Assembly (NCBI GenBank): GCA_963768165.1
Contig: CAVYHJ010000002.1
Span: 1,116,001 to 1,180,000, forward strand
Direction: 5' to 3'
Length of the DNA stretch: 64,000 nucleotides
Origin: CAVYHJ01 sp963768165 [NCBI: uncultured bacterium]
GTDB taxonomy: Bacteria > UBP4 > UBA4092
In this document: positions 33,401 to 43,020 of the stretch, piece by piece
Layout: every line of letters starts with the position of its first letter
Numbering within the stretch: position 1 is the first letter of the stretch
The notes under the pieces: generated by a model
Databases searched by the model: none
The model's input: the letters and a program-made list of their open reading frames with translations, nothing else
What the model was told of the DNA's origin: nothing
Program-made: the position numbers and the translations under genes

Positions 33401-35758
33401 TACACTGGCATTTCCCGTTTGTTCATAAGCGAGAATATCAAGAGTATGATTGCCATTGGTGATATCCTGCCAATTCCAAGTAAAAGTAGTTCTATCTGTC
33501 CAAGTCGCCTGGTTCGAGTTATTAAGTGCGGCCTCCAATGCGGCAACCGTATGGGGACCCGTCCAATCGGGAAAGACATAAACCGAATTTGCCGTCAAAT
33601 CAGGGTTGGTCAGCGTTACTGTAACACCTTGCGTAGTCACATCGCTGCTGCCGGTATAGGTCGGTGAAATCAAACTCATTACAGGGCCATTTTTATCAAC
33701 ATAGAATACCTGTTTGAAAGTATTAAAGCAGGGAGGTGATCCGGCGGGTCTTTCAAGGAATGCAATATAAGTAAAGTAATGTATTCCTTGAGACAAAATA
33801 GAGGTTGGAATATTGACTGTGTAGGTTCCTGTTCCCCCGGTAGTTCCCACTGATTTGGTAGCTGTAACGTAGAGACCGGAGGTCACTTGTTGAAAACCTG
33901 AAAAGTTGCCCGTTAAAATCAATCCTCCTGCCGGGGATGTATCTCCCGTTACCAAACTGGCGTAACCGTCATCCAGCTTGTAGATTACATTGTTTTCTGT
34001 ACTATCCGTTTGCAGAGTCAGTGTGACCGTTGCAGTCGTGATAACGGGAATGGGCGTAATTCTCCGAATTCCATCCCAGACGGTTGTATCGTCCGGAGGA
34101 ATAATCGAATTCACAGAACTGATGGTTAAAGTACCTTGCGGATTGCGCAACCCATACATGACATATCCCCGCATGAGATTGCTTCTTGGAATATTGATGG
34201 GAATATTTCCGTTGCCGTCCACGGTGACCTGTGTAAAAACTGCTCCCCCTTGATTATAAGTTGAATCGGCGGCATTTCCGGTGAGTTCAACCAAGACACT
34301 TCCAGTAGGGAACAAGGTATTTACTGTCACGGCGTCATATCCTGCATTTTGCTGTAAATCCAGCGCTACGATTAATGAAGTTGCCCGTTCAAAGACATAA
34401 AAAGTTGCATTGCTACCGTTGTTATATTGATTATTTACCCATCGTTGAATCATGGGTCCCTGCGCGTATTGATTGGATATTGCGACCAAGCTGGTAATCT
34501 GATTTCCATATATTCCGCCTAATGCATCACCCCGACCGGGAATCGGGAAACTACTTCGGCCAGTACCAAATTCTTGGGCATTAAAATAAACAATAGGCCG
34601 ACCGGGCCGGGTAAGAATATAGGCATACGCCAAGTTATCATTCGCGGGAGGAGAAATACCGCTATCATGGCATGACACAAAGGCCATACCTACTCCATTG
34701 GTTCCAAAATCGCCTCCATCTACACTGGCATTGATAAAACTCTTAAAATCACCATAACCATTCGCGTTGAGAGCACTGTACATTGGGAAATATAACGGAA
34801 AATCTAGAACAAGACGATTGGCTGCTAGATTGGTATAGCTATAAGCCAATGAGGAACTGCCGTCGTAGACTTCGCAAAATTGCAAAGGGTTTGACGGTGA
34901 ACCATCCCGATTGGGGCGTCCTCTTCCTTCCACCGAATAATCTAAAAACGAACTAAAAAACCAAGGGAATATATTTTTGGCAGCATCTAATCGGAAACCG
35001 TCCGCATCATTCACATCGAGCATCCATTTGGCATATCGGAGTAGTAATCCTGTCGCATTTTCCGCTACAGGCACTCCACGATAGGGATGTGTTAAATTAA
35101 ACCCGTCTCTCGTTGTGGCATCCCCTGGGAGAGGGCTTGGATCGGAAAAAAAGCGTGCAAAGGTAGTATCCACCCACATTCCCGGCAGGTTATTGACGGA
35201 ATCTACTGTAATCGGCTGCCGAATATACACATCATCATTTTCCTGGGCGATATCAACCAATCCGGAAATTTGCGTATACCAATCACCGGTCGCGCTATAA
35301 TCATGGAAATCTCCCCATGTAGCATCCGGTCCGCTCGGAAATGTTAAGGCAAATCCAGGGTATCCCGCAAACCCGGTAGTATATTTATTCCGAAACCCAT
35401 CGTGATTGAAAATAGTATCCGGATAAATTTTAATATCGGTAGAGTGAGCCGCATAAATCAGTCCACGCAAATATGCTTCCGTACCATAGAGTGTAGGATC
35501 GGACGGATTCCCAAGATCAAACCGGTCATAACAGTCATAACCAACCGATTGATTTCCCGAATCCGCCCGGTTGGTCGGTGGAATCCAGATACCGTCGTAT
35601 CCTGCCATGAACAAATCCGGCATACGTTTCTCAATCGTATGATATTGCGACTCAAAATACTCTATTACCACCGTGCCTTGACTAAAAGAGCAAGGAAGAA
35701 CAATAGAAGTAATTATTAAACACAAGGTGCATAATTGTTTGATAAACCGACCCGACAT
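30413..35758 (-). CDS. Secreted GH13 alpha-amylase-like enzyme with PKD domains and shared C-terminal module
   Basis: 1781 residues with signal peptide (about 1-27). The GH13 barrel fills the first ~450 residues with all conserved regions: region I ending N-H-D (118-120), region II D-G-F-R-L-D-A-A-K with nucleophile Asp258, region III C-E-V-Y-D-G with acid/base Glu296, region IV V-S-C-H-D-S with His364-Asp365. It should cut alpha-1,4-glucans outside the cell. Beta-rich domains follow, then two PKD domains (both W-A-W-N-F-G-D-G). The last ~540 residues (30413 to about 32030) match the end of the gene at 38876-42962. It follows the GH57-like gene by 56 bp. AAAGGAA stands before the ATG. Confidence 0.88.
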   Translation of the reverse strand: MSGRFIKQLCTLCLIITSIVLPCSFSQGTVVIEYFESQYHTIEKRMPDLFMAGYDGIWIPPTNRADSGNQSVGYDCYDRFDLGNPSDPTLYGTEAYLRGLIYAAHSTDIKIYPDTIFNHDGFRNKYTTGFAGYPGFALTFPSGPDATWGDFHDYSATGDWYTQISGLVDIAQENDDVYIRQPITVDSVNNLPGMWVDTTFARFFSDPSPLPGDATTRDGFNLTHPYRGVPVAENATGLLLRYAKWMLDVNDADGFRLDAAKNIFPWFFSSFLDYSVEGRGRPNRDGSPSNPLQFCEVYDGSSSLAYSYTNLAANRLVLDFPLYFPMYSALNANGYGDFKSFINASVDGGDFGTNGVGMAFVSCHDSGISPPANDNLAYAYILTRPGRPIVYFNAQEFGTGRSSFPIPGRGDALGGIYGNQITSLVAISNQYAQGPMIQRWVNNQYNNGSNATFYVFERATSLIVALDLQQNAGYDAVTVNTLFPTGSVLVELTGNAADSTYNQGGAVFTQVTVDGNGNIPINIPRSNLMRGYVMYGLRNPQGTLTISSVNSIIPPDDTTVWDGIRRITPIPVITTATVTLTLQTDSTENNVIYKLDDGYASLVTGDTSPAGGLILTGNFSGFQQVTSGLYVTATKSVGTTGGTGTYTVNIPTSILSQGIHYFTYIAFLERPAGSPPCFNTFKQVFYVDKNGPVMSLISPTYTGSSDVTTQGVTVTLTNPDLTANSVYVFPDWTGPHTVAALEAALNNSNQATWTDRTTFTWNWQDITNGNHTLDILAYEQTGNASVTTFTNINAVLELPQMQLVFDESLSASSVNFVSMPSQINTDEFGDIVVRVNTYKDSSTLYSFANGDYYVDLQIDTAVYVAVAYNPALLPPINNLVQNRRYFGDYYDEFRLYWEGYSSGDHTFTAHAHLNPQTTSPNSVGATVNVPNSTPGPALTILSPLSGTTVSDPRTVSVQVQVDSTAHSIQAYMNDSTGILNLLGEVDIPQLLVVSSAQTTITITGQLSDPNNPGSPGVQVGNGTYLIQAIGASGNQGTGLTSIQTSNLSIINWNTVTIPGSNGTGLGFTASPTSGNGPLNVTFIDTTGGNPSTWAWNFGDGSTSSLQSTNHIYSVVNTLTSYTVQLIVSNSYGAATIISPNLITVSEPPPGTNGTGLGFYATPTSGIGPLNVSFVDTTGGNPTTWAWNFGDGGTGSLQSTSHMYAAVTSPTTYLVQLIVGNAFGASTVSYPNLIYVTGTAATLESSLPSLKLFTNQGLNSAFDLSEYVTYGSPTGYSSANSFLGLSSVIGSEVDQSAYSQATVGINSYLISDIFGSNTSTNTVKYSTYKIQKLPKVGLTAGSSWDVNVASYTISSGAALPPPSFGNNNSLIISDLSEITAYWVGSTIVRVVSFASFNSPAEVDVIASPLSAPPYGVDIDKERIQVYPNILAHSTFSTANDTTIWAPLELAPNRTVLATQSWVSSYTDSAGTQATGVWQFNFANSNAGVKSTPVTSTWIGMSTGQWYTMRMRVVADQPNTHQSILFGYNNWVGQGFQTDIAANILFGIPTVWTWQETPLLVHGNSTSGYPQFQFKASASGNVYIDEIQIINSVPTLVDSNRSNTRLFYPYGNFTAGSETTGWGQEIYSGASTSPIISVVNNALQLNFTGATSGNEIGLKWTANNGGSNAATFPTISNREVGVRATVSIQTGDFNSLGIILVAAYGVQTAGEQNIGSVPSNLIAAAGVGILLGGTYRTVAQAVNGYYQMQFGVRSDLPGIVTVSNVDLDRDQDDPNYGDPTLYP

Positions 35759-35814
35759 AGGTATTCCTTTCTTACAATAATTAATTATAAACCATCAAAC
35801 GCGGTGAAAAAAGT

Positions 35815-38664
35815 CTAATTTTTATGTCCTGTTTCCGATGTACTTCCATAAAGTTCCCATGAATCAACAAAGACCGGTTGATTCAAAGTATATTGAACAA
35901 ATTCTAAGGGATCTATGTTTCCATTGCCATTACCCGGAGGGGCCTGATTCGCCAAATTAGTACTGTTTGCCGTGGGATAACTGGCTGCCATCAGATACAC
36001 AGATGTGGGAATCGAACCGTAGAGTGACTGTAAATCAATTACGCCTTCCAAATACGGACCGGCGGATGAAGAAAGAGTGCTATAGGTACTGGCATACGAC
36101 CATGTCGCAGGTGCACTGTTTGAATTATTAAACCACCAGGATCCACCATTATCATTTTCATTTCCAATAAATGCATCCCATCGCATGACCTCACCGTTTT
36201 TCGCCCAAAATGCGGTGGTCAATACCCCGTTCGTTGTACTTTGCGCCATAATGATAAACTTATCAAAACCCCAACCCGATTTTTCAGTAGCCAAATAGAG
36301 TTGCAACCCATTCCATGCGGCATATAAATGCATAGTGCTGTCCGCGCTGGTCGCAATCAATTGCGCTGTCGAATCCAAATTCCCATCCAATATAAAAGTT
36401 GTTGTAGGGTTTGAAGTGCCGGATGTGGAAGTACTGGTTGAAAACACTGTCACATTCCAATTCTGGCTGTTATTATTGTCCCAATTTCCTCCGCTGGTTC
36501 CCGGAATATTCGCAAATACAAAATTGAGTGAAGTTGCGTTACTGGGAATTGAATAATTATATCGCCATGCTCCCGTACTCGAATCATAGGTCATGGTTGG
36601 GTTAGGCGCAAGAATCGTAGCCCAACCGTTATACCCCAGATGAATATAGACAGGATCGGTGGTGGAAGGTAATGTACCTTGCAGTAAATTATAATATATT
36701 GAAACATTTTGTCCGGTAGTTGGTGTCGAAGGAATCCAAAATGCCTGACTTCCACTACTTCCTCCGCTGGTTCCGTTCGCAAAAGATCCCACCCAAACAT
36801 GCCGTATATTCGACTTACTCACATTCCCTTTATTATCTGTTGCTGTAATGTAATAATCATAATTGGTGTTGAGTAAACCCGGTACATAATAATAATATTG
36901 CCAGGCTTGATAGGTGGGTGATACAGATGCTTCCGATGCTTGAAACGAACTCGACATCTCTACGGTCACCCAAGAACTAACACTCGGTCCGCCGGTATAA
37001 GTTTCATTATCCGAAGTTAGTGTTTGACTGGTGCTCGTCCGGTAATTTAGATTGACCGATGCCAATCCGGAAACATCATATACGAAACTCCAAACTTGGA
37101 ATGTGGTGGATTGAGGAATAGCCCATTCATCTCCACCGGGATTCCAAGGTTCCCGTTGGGGAGGAAAAATGGTAGGTCCGGTACTGTCTCCCGACCCTCC
37201 GCCAATAACCGTATTGGCATAAGGCACCGCTAAATTCGCTGCCCGGGTCGGATGTCCATCCCAAGTGGACGGATTCGGTTCCCAATATTCATAATCGGAA
37301 GCCTGCCCCACTAGAAAATTGGCATAGGCACTTGATGAATTGGAACTGGTGGGAGAAATCTGGTTAGCGGTGTCAATCCTGTTTTTGGCAGCGACCAGTA
37401 TACTCTGCGAATTTCGGTCTGGGGAATATCCCGGAGGAGTGGAATTGGCATATCCATTATAGGACCCCGTCGCAGGTTCTCCGTCCCATTCCAAAAATTG
37501 TGGGTCACCGTTATCCGCACCCGACCATGACCCGTCTTCCGTATAAATTACATCCGTCGTATCCGGTGGAAATTGATCTAAGTAATCCTGGATGGTGGTA
37601 CAAACAAACCGGCTGGAATTCGCTTGCAACCACGAAACAAAACTTTCGAAATTACTGTGATAATAGGAATCTGTCCCCCCGCCATAATTGTCTCCGTCAT
37701 GAGCGAGCACTACCAGCAGCGGATGTGAAGCATCTGTATTATAGGGCGCTAGTTGGCTCATCACGGCATCGTATTCCAAGGCGCCATATCCGCCCCGACC
37801 ATCTTCCACACCCATGTACCTGTCTCCCGGCACAGCAATTATTTTCGACACTTGACCGGTGGATGGATTGGTATATTGTACATAATGGGGACGATGCCCA
37901 AAATCGCCGGAAATCAATGTTGGCGCCCAGACATTATCCAGTTGCACCCAATCGCCCGGATTGGGATTCTGCTGATCGGAAGGATTGGGCTCATAAACAT
38001 TCCCACCGGAATTCCAGGGATACCCCTTACAAGCCCGGTCAAAATGAATATTGTCTACAATCACCCATTGAATACTCTCATCCGCCAACGCCGGAATAAT
38101 CCGTGGCGAAAAAGCATTCTCTGCCGGGAAAAAACCTTTGGAATTCGCTACACTGGTCCCAAAATGTGCCGCAACCGCCGCTTTATGCAATTCGATTTGT
38201 TTACGGATATCCGTATAATCAATCAGGGGATTGATGGGATGATAATAGGCAAAATTGATTAAATCCAACCTTGGATTTCCACCCGATGTTAAATAATTCC
38301 TGCCAGTGATCCAACGGCTCGTCCACCCTGAAAAACCAGACCCGTTCGCTTCCATATTATCCAGATTTTCCATTAAAGAACCTGTGAAACTTACCGAGGC
38401 ACCCAGATACGAAAGGTCTATCCCTTCTTCAATTGCATCCGTTGGATAGGTGGTATAATCGCCAGTGCGGTCCAGAAAAACCTGATTTACATCAAAACTA
38501 TATTCCCCGGAATTTTCTGTTTGTGTTTCCGTTTGACCCGGCCAATAAATCGGTTGATGCATGTGCCATAGAAAAGCGATATATATGGGCGGATTGGCTT
38601 GCAGATTGCAAATTAGCGTAAAAAAAGACAAAAAAATAATCGTTTTAAAACTTGATTTCTTCAT
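35815..38664 (-). CDS. Secreted GH57 glycoside hydrolase with starch-binding (CBM25-like) domain
   Basis: 949 residues with signal peptide (about 1-23). The GH57 start F-L-W-H-M-H-Q-P is at residues 31-38. Further matches are G-F-F-P-A-E-N-A-F-S and V-V-L-A-H-D-G-D-N-Y-G-G-G, the segments that carry the catalytic Glu/Asp in relatives. A CBM25-like domain is visible around residues 645-740 (V-Y-I-H-L-G-Y-N-G-W ... W-D-N-N-N-S-Q-N-W). The C-terminal ~200 residues look like a DOMON/CBM9-type beta-sandwich. It should degrade alpha-glucan outside the cell; amylopullulanases show this plan. It is first of four same-strand genes with the GH13 enzyme, the sugar-binding protein and the small membrane protein. 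Confidence 0.85.
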   Translation of the reverse strand: MKKSSFKTIIFLSFFTLICNLQANPPIYIAFLWHMHQPIYWPGQTETQTENSGEYSFDVNQVFLDRTGDYTTYPTDAIEEGIDLSYLGASVSFTGSLMENLDNMEANGSGFSGWTSRWITGRNYLTSGGNPRLDLINFAYYHPINPLIDYTDIRKQIELHKAAVAAHFGTSVANSKGFFPAENAFSPRIIPALADESIQWVIVDNIHFDRACKGYPWNSGGNVYEPNPSDQQNPNPGDWVQLDNVWAPTLISGDFGHRPHYVQYTNPSTGQVSKIIAVPGDRYMGVEDGRGGYGALEYDAVMSQLAPYNTDASHPLLVVLAHDGDNYGGGTDSYYHSNFESFVSWLQANSSRFVCTTIQDYLDQFPPDTTDVIYTEDGSWSGADNGDPQFLEWDGEPATGSYNGYANSTPPGYSPDRNSQSILVAAKNRIDTANQISPTSSNSSSAYANFLVGQASDYEYWEPNPSTWDGHPTRAANLAVPYANTVIGGGSGDSTGPTIFPPQREPWNPGGDEWAIPQSTTFQVWSFVYDVSGLASVNLNYRTSTSQTLTSDNETYTGGPSVSSWVTVEMSSSFQASEASVSPTYQAWQYYYYVPGLLNTNYDYYITATDNKGNVSKSNIRHVWVGSFANGTSGGSSGSQAFWIPSTPTTGQNVSIYYNLLQGTLPSTTDPVYIHLGYNGWATILAPNPTMTYDSSTGAWRYNYSIPSNATSLNFVFANIPGTSGGNWDNNNSQNWNVTVFSTSTSTSGTSNPTTTFILDGNLDSTAQLIATSADSTMHLYAAWNGLQLYLATEKSGWGFDKFIIMAQSTTNGVLTTAFWAKNGEVMRWDAFIGNENDNGGSWWFNNSNSAPATWSYASTYSTLSSSAGPYLEGVIDLQSLYGSIPTSVYLMAASYPTANSTNLANQAPPGNGNGNIDPLEFVQYTLNQPVFVDSWELYGSTSETGHKN

Positions 38665-38875
38665 GAATTACATTCCTTCGCCAATATCGCAGTAGACCGG
38701 TTTACAAGTTTAGTATAATGCAGCCCAGAACCCGTGTCAATAAAAAAATTTAGTCGTAAATTCCAGATTGAAGTATCACTCAACATATTAAGGAAGACAT
38801 CGGGAAAGAGCAGAACTAATATTCCCGACGCTGCAAGTAGCAATATTTACAATAATAACCCGGGGGGGTTATCAA

Positions 38876-39519
38876 TTAAGGGAATAACGTAGCATTCCCG
38901 AAATTGGGACCATCATGGTCTGTATCCAAATCAACATCTGTCACAGAGAGGATACCCGGTTGGTCGGAGCGGACTCCAAATTGGAATTGGTAAAAAGGAT
39001 TTACGGCAGTGGCAACCGTGCGATAAGTGCCGCTGGATAGCACGCCCACTTCTGCAGAGGCGAGAAGATTACTGGAAGAGACGGCAATAGTTTGTTGACC
39101 ACTGGTCTGGACCCCAAAAGCCGCTACTATAATAATACCCAACGAATTGAAAGTACCGGATTGGATATTGACAGTTGCTCGTACTCCGACTTGCTGACCT
39201 ATAGTGACAGGAAAGGTAGCTGCACCAACTCCTTCAACACCATTGTTCGCAGTCCATTTGATTCCTTGTTGTCCTGTGCCAGAGCTGGCTCCACTGAAGT
39301 TTAATTGTAATGAATTATTCGACACAGAAATCCCTGGTGTCCTCCCCGCGCCATAATAAACTTGTTCTCCCCAACCGGTTGTATACGTACCATGATCAAA
39401 ATTACCATAGGGATAATACACTCGAGTATTGTTTCGGTTGGCATCTACTAATGTTGGGGCACTGTTGATAATCTGAATTTCATCTATATAGATACTTCCA
39501 GCCGTTGAAGCTTTCTTTG
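38876..39519 (-). pseudogene. C-terminal end of the kelch/FnIII protein, out of frame
   Basis: From about 39519 this frame encodes the last ~210 residues of the shared C-terminal module (I-Y-I-D-E-I-Q-I-I-N-S ... T-L-F-P). These match residue by residue the end of the GH13 protein. It is in the +1 frame relative to the upstream gene (39480-42962). One extra base near the TTTCTTT run at 39512-39518 (plus strand) explains the break. No start codon or ribosome binding site is placed to translate it on its own. Confidence 0.75.
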
Positions 39520-42500
39520 AATATAAATTGCGGATAGCCGGTTGTTGTAGAGGAATGAACCAACAAGGGAGTCTCTTGCCAAGTCCATGTAATTGGAATA
39601 CCGAATAACATGTTAACAGAGATATCTGTCTGTATTCCTTGGCCAACATAGTTATTGAAACCGAATAAGTTAGATTGATGGCTGTTTAGTTTGTCGGCAA
39701 CAAGCCGCATTCGAAGGGTATACCATTGACCCGTAGCCATGGGAAGCCAAGTGGAAATCTTGGGTGTAGATTTCACTCCACTATTGCTATCGGCAAAGGA
39801 TAATTTCCAGACACCGTTGGCTTGAGTCCCTGCACTATCGGTATACGTGCTTATCCAGCTTTGAGTGGCTAAGGTTGTACGTCCAGGAGCGAGTTCAAAA
39901 GGCATCCAGATACTCGTGTCATTGGAGGTACTGAAAGTGCTATGGGTTAATAAGTTGGTGTAGACCTGGATGTCTTCCATGTCTACGTCAGTGCCATAGG
40001 GGGAAGTAACATTAGGAGAAGCGGTTACATTAACTTCAACTGGACCGGAAAATGCTTGTAAAGAAGTAAGTTGGATTGCTGTGTTCCCTAACCAAGTGGC
40101 AGAGACTAAGGTTGTGTCACTCACACTGATTGCATCGGGATTACCGAAAGAAGGGGGGATTTCTAAACCTGAGGATGAATAGGTATAGTTGGCAACATTC
40201 ACGTTCCAAGAAGAACCCACGGTTAAACCAACTTTAGGAAGTTTACAAATCTTATAGGTAGAGTATTTGACTTGGCTATTCGCTGTGCTGGCACCCATGG
40301 TGTTGCTGGCAATAAACGTGTTTGTCCCGACTGTAAAAGACCCATACGCTCCTTGACTTTCCGTGCTTCCGTTCAAGGTAGCCAAACCTGCGAAATTATT
40401 TAACATGGAATATACAGTTGCAATGTCACTGGTATTATAATCTTCCAAATAGAAGGCATTATTAATAGACTGATTACTGAATAATTTTAATGATGGTAAA
40501 TAATTGAATTCAGGTATAAGAGGATTCATAAAGAAACCTTTATTGAAATAGACATGGGGATATTGGGATCTTCCATCAATCCAAACACAATAAACGGTAT
40601 CATTGAGAAAAGTCATTCCTTTTCGTCTAAAATCTATATCGGATAAACCCGTGTCATCAATCCTTGAGATAGCACTGAAGGTTTTCCCGCCATCCATAGA
40701 ACCGGTAATATATATATATGCATTCTGAGCAGTAGTATCTTTCCAAGCAATCCCAACATCATTATTATTAACTGACAAAGCGATTTCAGGCATAAAGTTA
40801 ATTTCTTGCGCAAGCGTCATTATACTGTAGAAAGATTGTGCCATGTAGGTTGAACGGCGAAATAGAATTGACCAAGTACTATCAGGCATTAAGGTAGGCC
40901 ATGCTACATAAGCTGTATTATTCGATATGCCAACCGCCGGGAGTGGTGTTTGAGCACTGATATTTCCAAATGTTCCCAGTATATAGGGGGAAGTTTGATA
41001 GGCGTCAGGAAAATATGTTTGACCGAAATCTGTTGATAAAGTGAAAGTAACATTATTTCCCAAGGCATAGATTATCCCTATAAAACCGGATTTATCCATT
41101 GCAATATCATGCTCCCCACCATTATTTTCTTCACCTTCCGCTAAAGTGGGAAAAGTGACTCCAAAATCATTTGATATATCAATAAACAATTCAGCAGGAG
41201 TTTGAGGATAAAAACTGTTTATAGCCCAAATAACGACTACATGCCCGTTCTGGTCTGTACACATTTCCGTTGGAGTTGTAGGTGGATTCATATAGATGAA
41301 TTGGTTCGTTGGGTAGACCCAAATTGCTGGAGTCCAACTATCTCCTTGGGTGGAAGAACACGTTAAAAGAGGTCCTTGTTCGGCTGTCCAATCGAGAGTA
41401 TCGAACGACTCATGATTAATGACATACAAAAAGGTAGTGTCTGCGGCAGCGCGAATATTATCTATTGTAAAATTAGCAACATTTAAAGAAGTATCGGAAG
41501 TTTGCCAAGTTTGTCCCCAGTCACCAGAGTGATTGAGAAATACATTGCTTTGAGGAGAATCCTCATCCCAAGTCACATAAAAAATTGTGTTCCCATCGTA
41601 GACTATTTGGGTATTGGATAATTGGGCTAAAAACGAGTGGTCAATCTGTTGGCTTGGAGTAAATATGCATGTTGAAATTTGAACATTTAATGGGGGTCCC
41701 TCAGGAATGGCTTGAACCTGATTGGAATAACCACCTTCAGTAAGTGAAGTATCCACTGCACTAATTTGGTAAGTATAGGTCAGCCCATTTTCTACAGTTG
41801 TGTCAAGATAATTAGTGCCTTGAATGGGAACGGAATTTATTTTGGTAAAGATGGGAGAATTATAACTAAAGAGATAACGATACACATTATATCCCGCCAA
41901 ATCAGATTCAGTATTGGAATTCCACGTGAGATTCACCTGGCTGTTGCCGGCTATGGCATTCAATCCAGTTGGAGCGGCGGGCGGGATGTCTTGTGAAGTA
42001 AAAGGGAGTGCCAGATATTCCACGATATTTCCGCCACCTACAGCGTATAAATACGCTGTATCTGCTGAAATGCCATAACCTGTTCGCGGATAAACAAAAC
42101 TATGGGCAATGGTGGTTCCTTGACCTAGAGTTCCATCGCCATTGATATGTGCCACCTGTACCACACCTGTACTACTGACGCAATACAGCCAATCTCCAAT
42201 CACAACCACTTGGCCTGTTCCAACAGGAGATGAACCGAGAACTGTCCACGGGTTTAAACTTCCATCCGTTTGAATTTGTGCTCTTTCAATCGTGTCATTT
42301 CCTAAAGCATATAAATAACCTTTTGCTATCCATGAATACACTCCTCCGTTATGAGCAACCATAGGATAAGTTAACGACCAACCTGCCAGTCCGTTTGACT
42401 GAATGGGACTGAATTCCACAGAATTATAGCTGGCACTAATTGTTTGCGCGGCATCATTCAAATAATTTCCGCCCAAGGCATAGATATAACTGGAAGAAAC

Positions 42501-42962
42501 CGAAAGACCCATGCTATATAGTGGTGTACTCAGGCTGGCAGCTGACTGAAATGAAGTTAGAATTCCAAAGGTTAGAAGTTGCGCATATTCGATATTTGAT
42601 AGAGTATCATAGTAATTATCCCACCCAGCTTGTACATAAATTAGTCCTCCCACGACATATAGATTATCTCCTATATTCGTGACACCATACCCTGTAAAGT
42701 CTTCACCAGAGAATGGTAGAGTAATTCCAGAAATGACTGACCATGTCCCCAAAGTTCCATCAGGATTTATTGGGGAGCTTTCGATAGTCCCTGAATAATC
42801 TCCCCCAACGGCATAAATGTATCCATTGTTAATCACACTTTGGGCACCTGAACGTGAATTAACTAAAGAGGAGGTTGTATTCCAAGACACTTGGGCATTT
42901 GCATAAAATACAAAGGAGGTAAAAAGTAAACTTGCTATTAAGAATTGGCGTATTGTTTTCAT
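39480..42962 (-). CDS. Secreted kelch/FnIII/BNR-like protein with shared C-terminal module (frameshifted near its end)
   Basis: 1160 residues as read, about 1360 before the frameshift. Signal peptide M-K-T-I-R-Q-F-L-I-A-S-L-L, cleaved near A-N-A-Q. Residues ~25-330 are kelch-type propeller repeats (I-Y-A-V-G-G, L-Y-V-V-G-G). A fibronectin III domain follows (A-P-T-G-L-N-A-I-A-G ... L-T-W-N-S). About 350 residues resemble sialidase-type BNR propeller sequence (S-T-D-F-G-Q-T-Y). The shared module begins at L-P-S-L-K-L-F-S-N-Q, at about 40502. It is likely surface-exposed with a binding role; no catalytic residues are recognised. The last ~20 residues are out of frame. Confidence 0.75.
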   Translation of the reverse strand: MKTIRQFLIASLLFTSFVFYANAQVSWNTTSSLVNSRSGAQSVINNGYIYAVGGDYSGTIESSPINPDGTLGTWSVISGITLPFSGEDFTGYGVTNIGDNLYVVGGLIYVQAGWDNYYDTLSNIEYAQLLTFGILTSFQSAASLSTPLYSMGLSVSSSYIYALGGNYLNDAAQTISASYNSVEFSPIQSNGLAGWSLTYPMVAHNGGVYSWIAKGYLYALGNDTIERAQIQTDGSLNPWTVLGSSPVGTGQVVVIGDWLYCVSSTGVVQVAHINGDGTLGQGTTIAHSFVYPRTGYGISADTAYLYAVGGGNIVEYLALPFTSQDIPPAAPTGLNAIAGNSQVNLTWNSNTESDLAGYNVYRYLFSYNSPIFTKINSVPIQGTNYLDTTVENGLTYTYQISAVDTSLTEGGYSNQVQAIPEGPPLNVQISTCIFTPSQQIDHSFLAQLSNTQIVYDGNTIFYVTWDEDSPQSNVFLNHSGDWGQTWQTSDTSLNVANFTIDNIRAAADTTFLYVINHESFDTLDWTAEQGPLLTCSSTQGDSWTPAIWVYPTNQFIYMNPPTTPTEMCTDQNGHVVVIWAINSFYPQTPAELFIDISNDFGVTFPTLAEGEENNGGEHDIAMDKSGFIGIIYALGNNVTFTLSTDFGQTYFPDAYQTSPYILGTFGNISAQTPLPAVGISNNTAYVAWPTLMPDSTWSILFRRSTYMAQSFYSIMTLAQEINFMPEIALSVNNNDVGIAWKDTTAQNAYIYITGSMDGGKTFSAISRIDDTGLSDIDFRRKGMTFLNDTVYCVWIDGRSQYPHVYFNKGFFMNPLIPEFNYLPSLKLFSNQSINNAFYLEDYNTSDIATVYSMLNNFAGLATLNGSTESQGAYGSFTVGTNTFIASNTMGASTANSQVKYSTYKICKLPKVGLTVGSSWNVNVANYTYSSSGLEIPPSFGNPDAISVSDTTLVSATWLGNTAIQLTSLQAFSGPVEVNVTASPNVTSPYGTDVDMEDIQVYTNLLTHSTFSTSNDTSIWMPFELAPGRTTLATQSWISTYTDSAGTQANGVWKLSFADSNSGVKSTPKISTWLPMATGQWYTLRMRLVADKLNSHQSNLFGFNNYVGQGIQTDISVNMLFGIPITWTWQETPLLVHSSTTTGYPQFIFKESFNGWKYLYR

Positions 42963-42979
42963 AGAATCTGTCTTTTTTT

Positions 42980-43007
42980 AGTATAGCACTCAGGGTTAAC
43001 CTGTCAA
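42980..43007 (-). promoter_or_regulatory. Promoter of the kelch/FnIII gene
   Basis: On the minus strand TTGACA (43002-43007), a 16-bp spacer and TATACT (42980-42985), about 17 nt before the ATG. The IS481-like element begins about 14 bp further upstream, so the insertion just spared the -35 box. Confidence 0.6.
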
Positions 43008-43020
43008 GCGAATTGGGTAA

